NCBI RefSeq assembly: GCF_017302985.1
Contig: NZ_JAFIMU010000013.1
Coordinates: 186,001-250,000 of the forward strand
Length of the DNA stretch: 64,000 nt
Source of the DNA: Corallococcus macrosporus
GTDB taxonomy: Bacteria; Myxococcota; Myxococcia; Myxococcales; Myxococcaceae
Reading direction: 5' to 3'
The first letter of the stretch is position 1. Each line of letters begins with the position of its first letter. Under the pieces are notes generated by a model that saw only the letters and a program-made list of their open reading frames with translations, was not told the origin of the DNA and searched no databases. This document shows positions 1-8,734 of this stretch, one piece after another. The position numbers were made by a program, and so were the translations under genes.

Positions 1-816
1 GGAGTCCAGGCCGTGGCACGCCAGCCCGTCCTGACACGGCACGAAGCGCGAGCACGACGCGCCGTCGCCCGGGGTGCTCACCGCCGTCACACAGCGGCCA
101 TAGGGGCTGGAGCCGTCGTTCGGGATGCCCTCGCACATCAGCGTGGGCCCGCACGTCGTCGTGGCCGTGCACGGGTCGCCCTCTTCACCCGCCTGCGTGG
201 CCGTCTTGAGGTTCTGCAGCGCCGTCGCGTCCACGCCGGGCAGCCGGCCCAGCTTCAGGATGTCGTAGAACGGCCGCGCGGCCACCATCGCGTTCGCCGC
301 CACCGCGGGCACGTTGTACGTCGACTGCAACGCCGCCGCGGACTGCGTGTTCACCACGGCCAGCGCCCGGCGCGCCTCCGCCACGTTGAACGACACGCCG
401 TGGTACGTGCCCACCCAGCCGTCCACCGGCAGCTCCACCCGGCCCGTGCCCCGCGCGTACGCCTCCAGCGCGCTCAGCGCCGCGGGCCCCACGTACATCA
501 GGTCGTCCACCTGCTCGATGGAGACGAAGCGGCGGTCATCCGCCGTGTGCAGGACGCCGTCCGGGCCCTCGCGCCAGTCGGCGATGCTCTGCGCCGCCTG
601 CGAGTTGAGCGGCACCTGCGTGTCGAGCACGGCGAACGTGGTGTTCCAGTCGTTGAGGAACAGCACCACGCCATTGCCCGCGGGCGTGCCCGAGGCCAGC
701 TCCTGCGCCTGCGTGGCCAGCGCGGCGGCCGGCGTGTCCGACACCGCGGCCGCGCCGCAGCTCAGGAGGAGGGGAACCGAGGAAAACGACAGAAAACGAC
801 GGAGTCTGGAGTTCAT
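1..816 (-). CDS. Cys-rich lipoprotein, C-terminus cut by window edge
   Basis: Open for 272 codons from an ATG at 816 to the window edge, so the C-terminus is missing. The N-terminus is a lipoprotein signal (Arg-rich start, hydrophobic run, LLLSC lipobox around residue 20). The middle segment (about residues 165-210: AANAMVAARPFYDILKLG, then LPGVDATALQNL) resembles a helix-hairpin-helix stretch of the ComEA type. It is followed by a Cys-rich part with CTATTTC, MC and RC pairs typical of myxobacterial exported proteins. It lies 42 bp downstream of the chemotaxis gene on the same strand. I do not recognise a function; the exported lipoprotein call is well supported, the HhH call is tentative. 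Confidence 0.75.
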   Translation of the reverse strand, partial: MNSRLRRFLSFSSVPLLLSCGAAAVSDTPAAALATQAQELASGTPAGNGVVLFLNDWNTTFAVLDTQVPLNSQAAQSIADWREGPDGVLHTADDRRFVSIEQVDDLMYVGPAALSALEAYARGTGRVELPVDGWVGTYHGVSFNVAEARRALAVVNTQSAAALQSTYNVPAVAANAMVAARPFYDILKLGRLPGVDATALQNLKTATQAGEEGDPCTATTTCGPTLMCEGIPNDGSSPYGRCVTAVSTPGDGASCSRFVPCQDGLACHGLDS

Positions 817-858
817 GGGCTCCATGTACTCCATGCCGGGCCGCGTGTCGGTGACCGT

Positions 859-2358
859 TCAGGTCCTGTCTTGATACAGCGCGATGACGCCGTGGACCTG
901 GCCGGTGACCTGCTGGAGGCGGTCCGCCGCCGCGTGGGTGGCCTCCACTCGGGCCACGGAGGCCTGCATCAGCGCCGTCAGGTCCGACACGGCGGTGAAG
1001 ATTTGAGACACGCCCGCGGACTGCTGGCTCACCGACGCTGAAATCCGGCGGACGGCGTCCGCGTTGCCCTTCACCAGGCCGGACAGCATGCCCAGCTGTT
1101 CGCCGGAGGCGCGGATGGTTTCGATGCCCCGGCCCATGCGCTCGCCGCCCTGCCGGGTGAGATCCACGACCCCCTGGATGCGCGAGCGCGTGTCGTCCAG
1201 CACCGTGCGCACCTGCTGCGTGGCCGCCACGGACTGGGACGCCAGGCCCCGGATCTCCCGCGCCACCACCGCGAAGCCGCGGCCCACCTCCCCTGCCCTC
1301 GCCGCCTCGATGGCCGCGTTGATGGCCAGCACGTTGGACTGGTCCGCCAGGTCCTGCACCGTCCGGGTGATGCCGGCGATCCGATCCGTGGAGGTCGCCA
1401 GTCCCTGGATGCGCTCGGAGAGGTCCGCCGCCTGCGCGCGCAGGTCCGCCAGCCCCTCCACGCTCCGGCCCAGGGCCTCCTCCACCGCCGCGCCCACGTC
1501 CCCGGCCTCCTGCGTGGCCCCCAGCGCGCGAGCGGCCTGCTCGGTGGCCACCAGCGACGTGTGGCGGATCTCCTCCGCCGTCACCCGCGTCTCATCCAGC
1601 GCCCGGGCCTGCCGGGAGAGCTCCTGGCGCTGCTCGCTCGTGGACTCCGACAGCGTCCGCACGGAGTCGCGCAGCGCGTCCGCGGAGCCCATCAGCGGCC
1701 GGACGACCCGCTCCTCCACCGCGCTCCGGGACAGCTCCAGCTGCGCCTCCCGCTGTGCCGCCGCCCGCAGGTCGCGCTGGCCCTGCACGCAGGAGGCGAC
1801 GAGGAAGACGTCCTCGAACAGCACCCACGCCGTGTGCTCCATCCACCGCCAGGACTCGTGGGCGTGCATGCCGAAGATGGACTCCGGCCAGAACATGCCG
1901 CGCAGGAAGTGGTCCGCCGCCACCACGCCGCTGAAGGTGAGCAGCACCTTCCAGTCCCGGTAGATGGAGAGCAGCGCCAGCGAGCCGAAGATGTGGAAGT
2001 GCGTCTCGATGCGTCCGCCCATCAGGTGGATGAGCAGCCCGGACATCAATGCCTGCCCCACCGCGATGACGTGCCGCGTGGACTCAAGCCCCGGCCGCGT
2101 GAGGGCGAGCACCACCGGCAGGCTGCCCAGCACGAGCCCCAACCCCACCGCGGCGATGACGTGGGAGTGGACCGTGCTCTCCAAACCCGCCCAGGCGCGT
2201 GGCGACAGGTACACCGCCGCCAGGATGCCCCCCAGCCACTGCAGCACCATCAGGACCACGAAGGTCCGGTCCGTCCGCCGGCCCAATGCCAGACGCTGCG
2301 CTTCGAAGAGCTGGCGCGAGCGCGCGGTCACGGCTGCTTCGGACAGCTGGATTCTCAT
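859..2358 (-). CDS. Membrane methyl-accepting chemotaxis protein
   Basis: 499 residues. The first ~190 residues form about six hydrophobic helices with no sizeable periplasmic sensor and no clear HAMP domain. This part carries a His-rich stretch, [12 protein letters not shown], followed by YRDWKVLL and [11 protein letters not shown]; the pattern recurs in membrane modules of other kinases and MCPs. The cytoplasmic signalling domain (about 200-490) contains the conserved hairpin tip ([18 protein letters not shown], then GRGFAVVA). It should couple a CheW/CheA pathway to a membrane-sensed cue. ATG at 2358 is preferred over the GTG one codon upstream. The gene starts 9 bp after the stop of the thioredoxin-like gene, so the two are likely co-transcribed. 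Confidence 0.9.
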   Translation of the reverse strand: MRIQLSEAAVTARSRQLFEAQRLALGRRTDRTFVVLMVLQWLGGILAAVYLSPRAWAGLESTVHSHVIAAVGLGLVLGSLPVVLALTRPGLESTRHVIAVGQALMSGLLIHLMGGRIETHFHIFGSLALLSIYRDWKVLLTFSGVVAADHFLRGMFWPESIFGMHAHESWRWMEHTAWVLFEDVFLVASCVQGQRDLRAAAQREAQLELSRSAVEERVVRPLMGSADALRDSVRTLSESTSEQRQELSRQARALDETRVTAEEIRHTSLVATEQAARALGATQEAGDVGAAVEEALGRSVEGLADLRAQAADLSERIQGLATSTDRIAGITRTVQDLADQSNVLAINAAIEAARAGEVGRGFAVVAREIRGLASQSVAATQQVRTVLDDTRSRIQGVVDLTRQGGERMGRGIETIRASGEQLGMLSGLVKGNADAVRRISASVSQQSAGVSQIFTAVSDLTALMQASVARVEATHAAADRLQQVTGQVHGVIALYQDRT

Positions 2359-2367
2359 CACGGGGTC

Positions 2368-3039
2368 TCACCGGAACGACGTGGAGGGCGTCTGGAGGGC
2401 ACAGCCGAAGACAGGCGCGGTGCCTGTGCTGGGGGCCTCCGCGTGAAGCAGATCGCGGATGGCGCGGGCCCCCGCGCTGTCACCTTCGTGGCCTCGCGCG
2501 GGGGTGATGCCTCCGCTGAAGCGCGCCACGCCGTCCGGCGAATAGAGGACCACCTGGCCAGAGGTGCTCACGCCCAGCTCGCGCGCCACCGCGCCGTCCA
2601 CGTCCGCCACCACCTCCACGCCGGGCAGGGACTCGGCGCGCGCCCACAGCTCCGCGCGCTCGAAGCCCGGCGGCGCCTGACGAGGAGCCCAGACGAACAC
2701 GCGCGTGGCGACCCGCGCGCCGTCCCGGTCCAGCAGCTTCGCCAGCTCCGTGAGCGTCGCGCGGGAACACGGGCAGCGGGGATGCAGGAGGACGAACAGC
2801 GTCCACGTCCCCGGCGTCCGGAGGAAGTGCTCCGGCAGGCGGGAGGGCGGCGTGGCCGCGCGTCCCTCGGCGCTCGCGTGCGACCAGACGAGCCCCAGCC
2901 CCAGCACGCTCGCCAGCAGCCACCCGGCCATCCACCACGGCAGGCGCCAGCGCCGGAGCGCAGCGTGTTTCAGACCCGCTTCAGGAGATGCCCGGGCCGG
3001 GGCATCCAGGGGGCCAGGCGAGACATCCGGGGCGGCCAT
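2368..3039 (-). CDS. Membrane-anchored thioredoxin-fold protein with CPC motif
   Basis: 223 residues. One transmembrane helix (about 37-54) is followed by a periplasmic domain. A thioredoxin-like core begins at WTLFVLLHPRCPCSRATL; the two cysteines are separated by a single proline (C-P-C) instead of the usual CxxC. Later segments (VEVVADVDGAVARELGV, then GQVVLYSPDG) match the beta-alpha ends of TlpA/thioredoxin folds. It probably acts in periplasmic thiol or redox chemistry, but CPC could also be a metal site. Directly upstream of the chemotaxis gene, which suggests a redox cue for that receptor (inference). Confidence 0.7.
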   Translation of the reverse strand: MAAPDVSPGPLDAPARASPEAGLKHAALRRWRLPWWMAGWLLASVLGLGLVWSHASAEGRAATPPSRLPEHFLRTPGTWTLFVLLHPRCPCSRATLTELAKLLDRDGARVATRVFVWAPRQAPPGFERAELWARAESLPGVEVVADVDGAVARELGVSTSGQVVLYSPDGVARFSGGITPARGHEGDSAGARAIRDLLHAEAPSTGTAPVFGCALQTPSTSFR

Positions 3040-3096
3040 GCACGGTCATGCTGAAGAGTTCCCGTGGCATTGGCAATACATATTCAAGCAAGCAAG

Positions 3097-3129
3097 TCTA
3101 TACAATCCTTGACCAGGGAATTTAGACAA
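3097..3129 (-). promoter_or_regulatory. Possible promoter for the thioredoxin-MCP operon
   Basis: The 3040-3150 gap is unusually AT-rich for this genome. On the minus strand TTGTCT (3129-3124) is followed after 18 nt by TTGTAT (3105-3100). Both are only partial matches to sigma-70 consensus. Confidence 0.3.
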
Positions 3130-3150
3130 ACCCTGAGAACATGCGATTTA

Positions 3151-4254
3151 TCACCGCGCCCAGAGGCGGATTTCGGTGCCCGCGCGCCGCACGAGCAGCG
3201 GGCTTCCGGCGCCATCCACGGGTTCGATGCGGCCCGGAAGTGTCGCGGACTGGACGCATCTCCAGCCGCGTCCGGCGAGCGAGGCGTGCAGCCAGGCGCC
3301 GAAGCCCCCGCCGTATGAAGTCAGCAGGTGGGACGCGCGCAGCCGGTCCAGGAGGTCGCGGCTGGCGTCCTCGGAGAGGTAGTAGAGCACCTCCGCGAGC
3401 AGCACCAGGTCCGCCTCCAGCGCCACGTCCTCCGCGCTGGCCTCCACGATGCGCACGCGTGCGTGCCCGCCCAGCCGCTCGCGCAGGCGCGTGACGAAGC
3501 GGGGCTCGGACTCCACGGCGTGGACGTTCGCGTCGGGGAAGAGCGTCAGCAGGTGCTCGGTCATCATTCCCTCGCAGGCGCCCACGTCCACCACGCGCCG
3601 GGGCGGGACGCCGTGGCGCAGCGCTCCCAGCACCTTCGCGGTGAGGGCGAAGCGCTCGCCCTCGTAGGTGGACTGGGCGAAGCCCCAGGGGTCCGCGAGC
3701 TCGGAGAAGATTTCGGGCTTGGTGAGGGACAGGGCGCGCACCACGTCTCCCGCGCGCACCTCCGTGAAGGCCTCGATGCCGGGCCCGTCGCGGACAGGGT
3801 CCGTGCAGGCCCCTGAGCTGGCCCCGTCCGGACGCTCCCGGTAGAGCGCGTTGAGCAGGCCCAGCTTGCGCTGGAAGGCCGCGTCGTCCAGCACCGTCCA
3901 GGCCGTGGGCCGGGCGCCCGTGGCGGGCACCCACAGCCGGTCGAACACGCGGCTGACGAGGAGCGCCACCTCGCGGTGCAGCGGGGCATCCTCCTGCGGG
4001 CTGTGGGTGAAGACGCGGACGTCGCCCCGGTCGCGCTGCTCGCGGCACCACGGCCCCACCTCCGAGGGCGACAGCAGCAGGTGCGTGCTCCGCGCGCCCA
4101 GGGCCCGGCCCACCGCCTCCAGCTCCCGGCCCGCGCCACCGTCCTCCGTCACCACCGCCAGGTCCGCCCCCGGCGCCACCGTGCTGAACAGGCGCACGAC
4201 GTCCTCCGGGTGGGCCACGACGATGAGCGCCGGGGCCTTGTTGTTCTCAGCCAT
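3151..4254 (-). CDS. PIG-L-remnant / NodS-like SAM methyltransferase
   Basis: 367 residues. The N-terminal ~120 residues look like a decayed PIG-L (LmbE) deacetylase fold: LIVVAHPEDVV stands where active enzymes have AHPDDE, and AVVTEDGG matches the next strand, but the metal ligands are not intact. The C-terminal half is a class I SAM methyltransferase of NodS type with motif I VVDVGACEGMMTEHLL (about residue 220), an acidic end of strand 2 (VHAVESEP) and motif LVLLAEVLYYL. NodS enzymes N-methylate a deacetylated GlcNAc residue, so it may methylate the amine freed by the PIG-L enzyme encoded upstream. ATG 4254 is chosen because AGGAG lies 8 nt before it; the GTG at 4263 is too close. Last gene of a four-gene operon. 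Confidence 0.75.
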   Translation of the reverse strand: MAENNKAPALIVVAHPEDVVRLFSTVAPGADLAVVTEDGGAGRELEAVGRALGARSTHLLLSPSEVGPWCREQRDRGDVRVFTHSPQEDAPLHREVALLVSRVFDRLWVPATGARPTAWTVLDDAAFQRKLGLLNALYRERPDGASSGACTDPVRDGPGIEAFTEVRAGDVVRALSLTKPEIFSELADPWGFAQSTYEGERFALTAKVLGALRHGVPPRRVVDVGACEGMMTEHLLTLFPDANVHAVESEPRFVTRLRERLGGHARVRIVEASAEDVALEADLVLLAEVLYYLSEDASRDLLDRLRASHLLTSYGGGFGAWLHASLAGRGWRCVQSATLPGRIEPVDGAGSPLLVRRAGTEIRLWAR

Positions 4255-4293
4255 GTGCCGCACTCCTGTTTGAAAGTGATTGCGTGACGGCCT

Positions 4294-6210
4294 TCAGCCG
4301 AGCGCCGCGCTCCAGTCGGACACGGCTTCCGCTTCGTGCTTCGGGAAGCGGAGCAGCGGGAGCAGTTGCTCGCGGATGAGCGGCTCCCAGCGCAGCCGCT
4401 CCGACAGCGCCCAACCTGTCGCCAGGAGCAGGCGGCCTTCGTGCGCGTCGCGCGGGAGGCGGCGCACCACCTCCTCCGCCACGCGCTCCGCCGTGCGCAG
4501 CTCCTGCTCCCGCAGCAAAGCGGGGGGCAGCGCCTTCCAGCCCTCCACCGAGTGCGCCAGGCCCGCTTCCCTTGCGTCCGCCGCCGCGTCGGAGACGACG
4601 AGGTTCGGGTGCGCGGCCTCCGACAGGCCCTGCCGCTGACACACTTCCCGCAGGGCCCGCCTGGCGCCGCTCACGCCGGAGATGACGCAGATGGCGCCGC
4701 AGCCCAGGGCCTCCAGCTGCGCCAGCCCATAGGACTCATACAGCGACTGTCCCAGGGACACGTCCGTGGCGCGGTGCAGGTCGTCCCGCGTGAAGTCCAG
4801 GCCGGCGGGCCACGTGGGCTGGTTCACCAGCGCGATGTGCAGGCCGGTGTCCTTCGCGTTGAACGCGTCCACGCGTGCCTTCAGGCCGCGCAGGTTGTCG
4901 GACGGCTCCGCCTCGTTCCACTCCGTCACCATCACCAGCAGCGCGGGCTTGCGCTCCGGAGGCAGCAGCGTGGCCAGGTGCTCGCACACGTCCACGTCGC
5001 GCCAGAGCCCCTTGCAGACCTCGTCCCGCGCGATGTGCGTGAGCAGCAGGCGGAAGTCCTTCCCCCACTGTCCGCGCGCATGGGCCAGCACCCGCGCCCG
5101 CGCCGCCTCCTTCGCGTCCCAGCCCGTCTCGATGGGCCGGTGCCCGTGCGGCACCACCGTCACGGACTGGAGCGCGTAGCGCGCGTCCAGGAACCGCAGC
5201 TCGTCCGCCACGGAGGCGCTCACCGCGCCCACGCGGTCGCACAGGTGGCCGTTGCGCAGGATTTGAAAGTTGGGCCAGGTGCCCACGGGGTACACCTGCT
5301 CCAGCGTCAGCCCCTGCTCCAATCCCAGACGCTGGATGTTGTAGAAGCGCGCGTCGGACGCGCCCTGCCCTGCCTCGCCGTACTCCACCAGCACGCGGGG
5401 CGTGCGCACCTCGCCCGCGTAGTACACGGTGCGGCACCAGCTCCGGCCGTCGAGCAGCGCCTTGTACGCGAGCGGCAGCGACAGGTGCTCCTGCGCCAGG
5501 ATGACCGTCCCCGTCCCCTCCTTCGCCGGGCGCAGCCGCTCCAGCGCGTCGAAGACGGGCTCCGCGAGGACGATGGCCAGCATCGCGTCATGGTCCAGCG
5601 CGGGCGCGTCCAGGAGGCCGTGCCGCACCGCCTTGCGGAACAGGCGGTTGACCCAGGGCGCCGCGCCCAGCCGCGTGCCGAAGCGCTGGCGCCACACGCG
5701 CGACAGCCCCCGCCACGCCGCCGGACGCGGGCCCCGGCAGTCGAACGGGAGGTCCACCCCGAGCAGCGTGTGCAGCCGCGCGAGGAACCGGGGCATCGTG
5801 CCCATCCGCACCCGGTAGCCCCGGAGCACGTCGGTGAGGTCCACGAGCAGCACCTCCACCGGGCCGCCCGGGGCGTCGCGCCGTCCGTAGACGAACGACA
5901 CGTCGTGCTTCTCCTCCACCGGCCGGAAGACGCGCGCCCACCGCTCCGGGTTGTCCGGGCGCAGGCCGCTGTAGAACACCTCGCCGTGCGCCTCCAGGTC
6001 GCGCGCCAGCGACTCCTCCGGCGCGTAGCTCCCCAGCCCGCACGGCCGGACCGTGGGGCTCACCAGCAGCGTGCGCGGGAAGGCCTGCCGGTACTCCGGA
6101 GCGGACAGCAGGTGCTCCAGCACCACGCCCATCCCGCCCAGCGTGCGCGTCGCTTCGTAGGAGAGGTGCACCAGGAGGTCCCCCTCGGCCCAGGGTGCCC
6201 TCGCGCTCAT
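4294..6210 (-). CDS. Glycogen-synthase-like glycosyltransferase
   Basis: 638 residues. The N-terminus (LSYEATRTLGGMGVVLEHLL) resembles the donor-side Gly-rich loop of GT5/GT4 glycogen synthases. A C-terminal GT-B domain contains SLYESYGLAQLEALGCGA, with the EX7E motif (E and E eight apart) that binds the nucleotide-sugar phosphate. The middle has CDRVGAVSASVADEL and VPHGHRPIE, typical of the inter-domain region. No signal peptide, so cytosolic. The start ATG overlaps the PIG-L stop by 4 bp (ATGA). Substrate unknown; the operon argues for an amino-sugar product rather than glycogen. Confidence 0.75.
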   Translation of the reverse strand: MSARAPWAEGDLLVHLSYEATRTLGGMGVVLEHLLSAPEYRQAFPRTLLVSPTVRPCGLGSYAPEESLARDLEAHGEVFYSGLRPDNPERWARVFRPVEEKHDVSFVYGRRDAPGGPVEVLLVDLTDVLRGYRVRMGTMPRFLARLHTLLGVDLPFDCRGPRPAAWRGLSRVWRQRFGTRLGAAPWVNRLFRKAVRHGLLDAPALDHDAMLAIVLAEPVFDALERLRPAKEGTGTVILAQEHLSLPLAYKALLDGRSWCRTVYYAGEVRTPRVLVEYGEAGQGASDARFYNIQRLGLEQGLTLEQVYPVGTWPNFQILRNGHLCDRVGAVSASVADELRFLDARYALQSVTVVPHGHRPIETGWDAKEAARARVLAHARGQWGKDFRLLLTHIARDEVCKGLWRDVDVCEHLATLLPPERKPALLVMVTEWNEAEPSDNLRGLKARVDAFNAKDTGLHIALVNQPTWPAGLDFTRDDLHRATDVSLGQSLYESYGLAQLEALGCGAICVISGVSGARRALREVCQRQGLSEAAHPNLVVSDAAADAREAGLAHSVEGWKALPPALLREQELRTAERVAEEVVRRLPRDAHEGRLLLATGWALSERLRWEPLIREQLLPLLRFPKHEAEAVSDWSAALG

Positions 6211-6944
6211 GGCGCCACCGTCCAGACGCGCTCGCACAGCCCCCGGCCGGCGCCCAGCCGGCGCGCGTGCGACTCCAGCGCGGGCAGCGTCTGGGGCTCC
6301 AGCTGGCTGGCGTAGAAGGACAGCCCCCGCAGCTTCGCGGGCCACTGCGCCGTCATGTCCAGACACCGGGGCGACAGCCCGAGCGCCCACGCGTAGTCGA
6401 CGATCTCGTCCTCCGGGTGGTGCGCGGAGTACGGCAGGTCCTCGTAGTAGACGACGCCCCGCTCGCCGCGAAGCGACCGCACGGCGTCCCGCACCATCAG
6501 GTGGTCCGCGTGGCTGGAGATGCCCAGCGGCACGTAGCAGATGGCGTCGTCGGACACGCTGGCCAGCACCTCCTCCAGGGCCAGCCGCACGCGCCCGGCC
6601 AGCGCCGCGCGGGCCTCCTCCGGCTCCGAGGGCCCCCCCGGCGGCGAGCGCAGGCTGGTGTCGCGGAAGCCCAGGTGCACCAGGTCCGCGCCGTGCGCCC
6701 GGGCGAACCTCCGGTCCTCGCCCATCCGCAGCGACGTCACCGCCATGGCCCGCGCCGGCTGCACCGGCAGCACGAACTCCCAGCAGCTCTGGGAGAAGAC
6801 CGTGACGAGCGTGGGCACGATGCCCCGGGGCACGGCCAGCAGGCTCGCGTATGCCCCCAGCGCCACGTCGTCCGGATGCGGGGAGAAGAAGACATGCGCC
6901 GGCCCTTCTTCACCGGGCCTGCGTCCGCGTGCGCGCTCAGCCAC
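6207..6944 (-). CDS. PIG-L family N-acetylglucosamine-type deacetylase
   Basis: 245 residues. It carries the metal-binding PHPDDVALG motif (His23, Asp25, Asp26) and a second motif SSHADHLMVRD that supplies the third ligand, so unlike the neighbour at 3151 it appears catalytically intact. The family (MshB, PIG-L, BshB) removes the acetyl group from GlcNAc-containing substrates. GTG at 6944 is chosen as start: GGGAGG lies about 5 nt upstream and the GTG overlaps the oxygenase stop by 8 bp, giving translational coupling. An ATG at 6998 would extend the protein inside the oxygenase gene with low-complexity sequence and is less likely. Confidence 0.85.
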   Translation of the reverse strand: MAERARGRRPGEEGPAHVFFSPHPDDVALGAYASLLAVPRGIVPTLVTVFSQSCWEFVLPVQPARAMAVTSLRMGEDRRFARAHGADLVHLGFRDTSLRSPPGGPSEPEEARAALAGRVRLALEEVLASVSDDAICYVPLGISSHADHLMVRDAVRSLRGERGVVYYEDLPYSAHHPEDEIVDYAWALGLSPRCLDMTAQWPAKLRGLSFYASQLEPQTLPALESHARRLGAGRGLCERVWTVAP

Positions 6945-7941
6945 GGGCGCCTCCCGTGGCGAGCGCCGGCGCGGGCCACGCGTCCAGGGGCAGGTCATGC
7001 AGGTCGCCCTCGGGCGTCACGAAGCCCAGGATGACCACGCGCTCCCCGTCGTTGTGCACCGTGTGCCGGAACGCGCGCACCGGCGCGTCCAGCTCGCGCG
7101 TCAGCCCTTCGGAGAACCGTCCGGAGGTGATGAGCCAGTGCCCCGAGTCGTTGGGCATGAGGCGCGGCGTGTTCCCGTCCAGCCACACCAGCCCCGGCCG
7201 CGACTCCCCCAGGTTGAAGGTGAAGAAGCTCTTGTCCGAGTGCGGCTCCGACGCGTGCGCCACCACCTCCCGCCTGCGCCGCGCGGTGCTGGGCGCGTGG
7301 TACTTCACGAACCGCACCGCCCCTTCCGTGCGGCGGCGGAACAGCCGCGTGAGCCCTCCGGCGCGCAGGCCGTAGCCCAGCTCCAGTGCCTCCAGCAGCG
7401 CGATGCCCACGGCGTGGCAGGCGTCGTACGCGTCCTCCGAGGCCTCCAGGAGCTCCCGCACCGGCTCCGGCACCACGCGGCGGCGGAAGCCCGTCCACGT
7501 CGCGGGCTTGGCCATGAACGCCTCGATGGGTTGCCGCACCACCGACGACTCCGGGTACCAGGTGGCGTTGTAGCCCGTCTGGAACACCGTGGCCGCGGGC
7601 AGGAGCGCGTGCAGGTACGGGTGCGCCAGGAGGGCGTGCTGGAAGGTCGCCTCGTAGCGCTCGAACAGCCCCGCCAGGGCGTGGCGCTCCAGGAAGGCCG
7701 TGGGACGCTCCAGGTAGAAGAAGCCGCGCTCCGACAGGTGGGTAATCAGCCGCCGCGCGAAGGACTCCCGCTGGCGCGGCGTCCCGGACACGAAGTCCTC
7801 CAGCCTGAGCGGCCGGATGTCCGTGAAGCGCTGGGGCTGTCTGCGCACGAGTCCATCCCGCGCGGAGGTGAAGGGTCTGGGAGGCAGGGACGGGGCCGGT
7901 GTCCGGGGCGCGATGGCGGGCATGGGATGTCGGGTCGTCAT
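6937..7941 (-). CDS. 2OG-Fe(II) oxygenase-like protein (isopenicillin-N-synthase fold)
   Basis: 334 residues. The first ~40 residues are Pro-rich. The next part (SFARRLITHLSERGFFYLERP) resembles the N-terminal domain of IPNS-type dioxygenases. The iron site is visible as HxD in SEPHSDKSFFTF and a distal His in FRHTVHND, followed by RVVILGFVTP, where the Arg could bind 2-oxoglutarate. Overall identity to the family looks low. First gene of the minus operon with the deacetylase, glycosyltransferase and methyltransferase, so it may hydroxylate or oxidise the same product. The ribosome-binding site is weak. Confidence 0.65.
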   Translation of the reverse strand: MTTRHPMPAIAPRTPAPSLPPRPFTSARDGLVRRQPQRFTDIRPLRLEDFVSGTPRQRESFARRLITHLSERGFFYLERPTAFLERHALAGLFERYEATFQHALLAHPYLHALLPAATVFQTGYNATWYPESSVVRQPIEAFMAKPATWTGFRRRVVPEPVRELLEASEDAYDACHAVGIALLEALELGYGLRAGGLTRLFRRRTEGAVRFVKYHAPSTARRRREVVAHASEPHSDKSFFTFNLGESRPGLVWLDGNTPRLMPNDSGHWLITSGRFSEGLTRELDAPVRAFRHTVHNDGERVVILGFVTPEGDLHDLPLDAWPAPALATGGARG

Positions 7942-8290
7942 GGGTGGGAATCAGGCTGGAACGTGTCGCAGGCTACGGGTGGCGTCTGACATGCGCGGAT
8001 CCGCCCGGACCCGTCCCCGCGCCAATTCCTCTCAAACCCAGCCACCTCCCAGGTCACCTGACACGCACGCGCCGTCGCTCACGAAACCGTGCGCCACGAG
8101 CCGATGACGCGGGCCATCCGTCCACCCGGGAACACCTCCTCTCCACTCGGGACGACGACCTGGGCTGGTGGGTCCGGAAAGCACCTCTGGGAGCGCGGCT
8201 TTCGCTGGTTTGTAAGGGTGGGAACAGCGATTGCGACGTGGGGGCCGGTGCCTTGACGGAGGCCCCCGCGCTCGCGCTCCAATCCCTGTC
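7942..8290. other. Divergent intergenic region
   Basis: About 350 bp between the oxygenase (minus) and PEGA lipoprotein (plus) genes. No convincing ORF. It should hold two divergent promoters but I see no clear -35/-10 pair. A perfect 7-bp inverted repeat, GGGGGCC (8240-8246) and GGCCCCC (8261-8267), lies shortly before the lipoprotein start. Confidence 0.4.
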
Positions 8291-8677
8291 ATGCCTCCGA
8301 ATGCGAGACGTCTGCTCATGGCCGCGCTGATGACCGCCACCTGCGCCTGTGCGAGCCACCCCGTCTCGCGGGACGGCGATGCCCTGGCGCTGCTGAGCGT
8401 GGAGGCCCTGCGTCCGGCGCTGCCCGCGGGGCGCACGGCGCGGGTGGAGCGCTCGACGGCGACGGGGCTGCGCCTGGACGTGATGCCGGAGCAGGCGCGC
8501 GTCTTCGTGGATGGCCGGGCGATGGGGCTGGCGCGCCACCTGGGCACGCTGCTTCCGCTGGCGCCCGGCGTCCACCAGGTGAGCGTCCGGTTGGAGGGCC
8601 ACGCCACGTGGCGGGCCGAGGTGGTGGTGGGAGACCGGCCCGAGCCCATCCAGGTGACGTTGACCGCTTCACCGTGA
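8291..8677 (+). CDS. Small PEGA-domain lipoprotein
   Basis: 128 residues. Arg-rich start, hydrophobic run and Cys-containing cleavage region (ALMTATCACAS) indicate an exported lipoprotein, though the lipobox is not canonical. The C-terminal ~70 residues form a PEGA-like beta domain: LDVMPEQARVFVDGRAMG, then LPLAPGVHQVSVRLEG. PEGA domains are surface or periplasmic and often accompany Ser/Thr kinases, as here where a kinase gene follows 57 bp downstream. ATG 8291 is chosen because it places the signal peptide at the N-terminus; the longer frame upstream is not signal-like. Confidence 0.7.
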   Translation: MPPNARRLLMAALMTATCACASHPVSRDGDALALLSVEALRPALPAGRTARVERSTATGLRLDVMPEQARVFVDGRAMGLARHLGTLLPLAPGVHQVSVRLEGHATWRAEVVVGDRPEPIQVTLTASP

Positions 8678-8734
8678 AGCGAAGCAGGCCGCGAACGCGA
8701 AACGCACCGCCATTTTCGCGGGGGGAGGACCGGC

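Noticed and set aside
6945..6998. Upstream ATG start for the PIG-L gene
   Set aside because: It lies deep in the oxygenase gene, adds Arg/Pro-rich sequence, and GTG 6944 has a strong ribosome-binding site.
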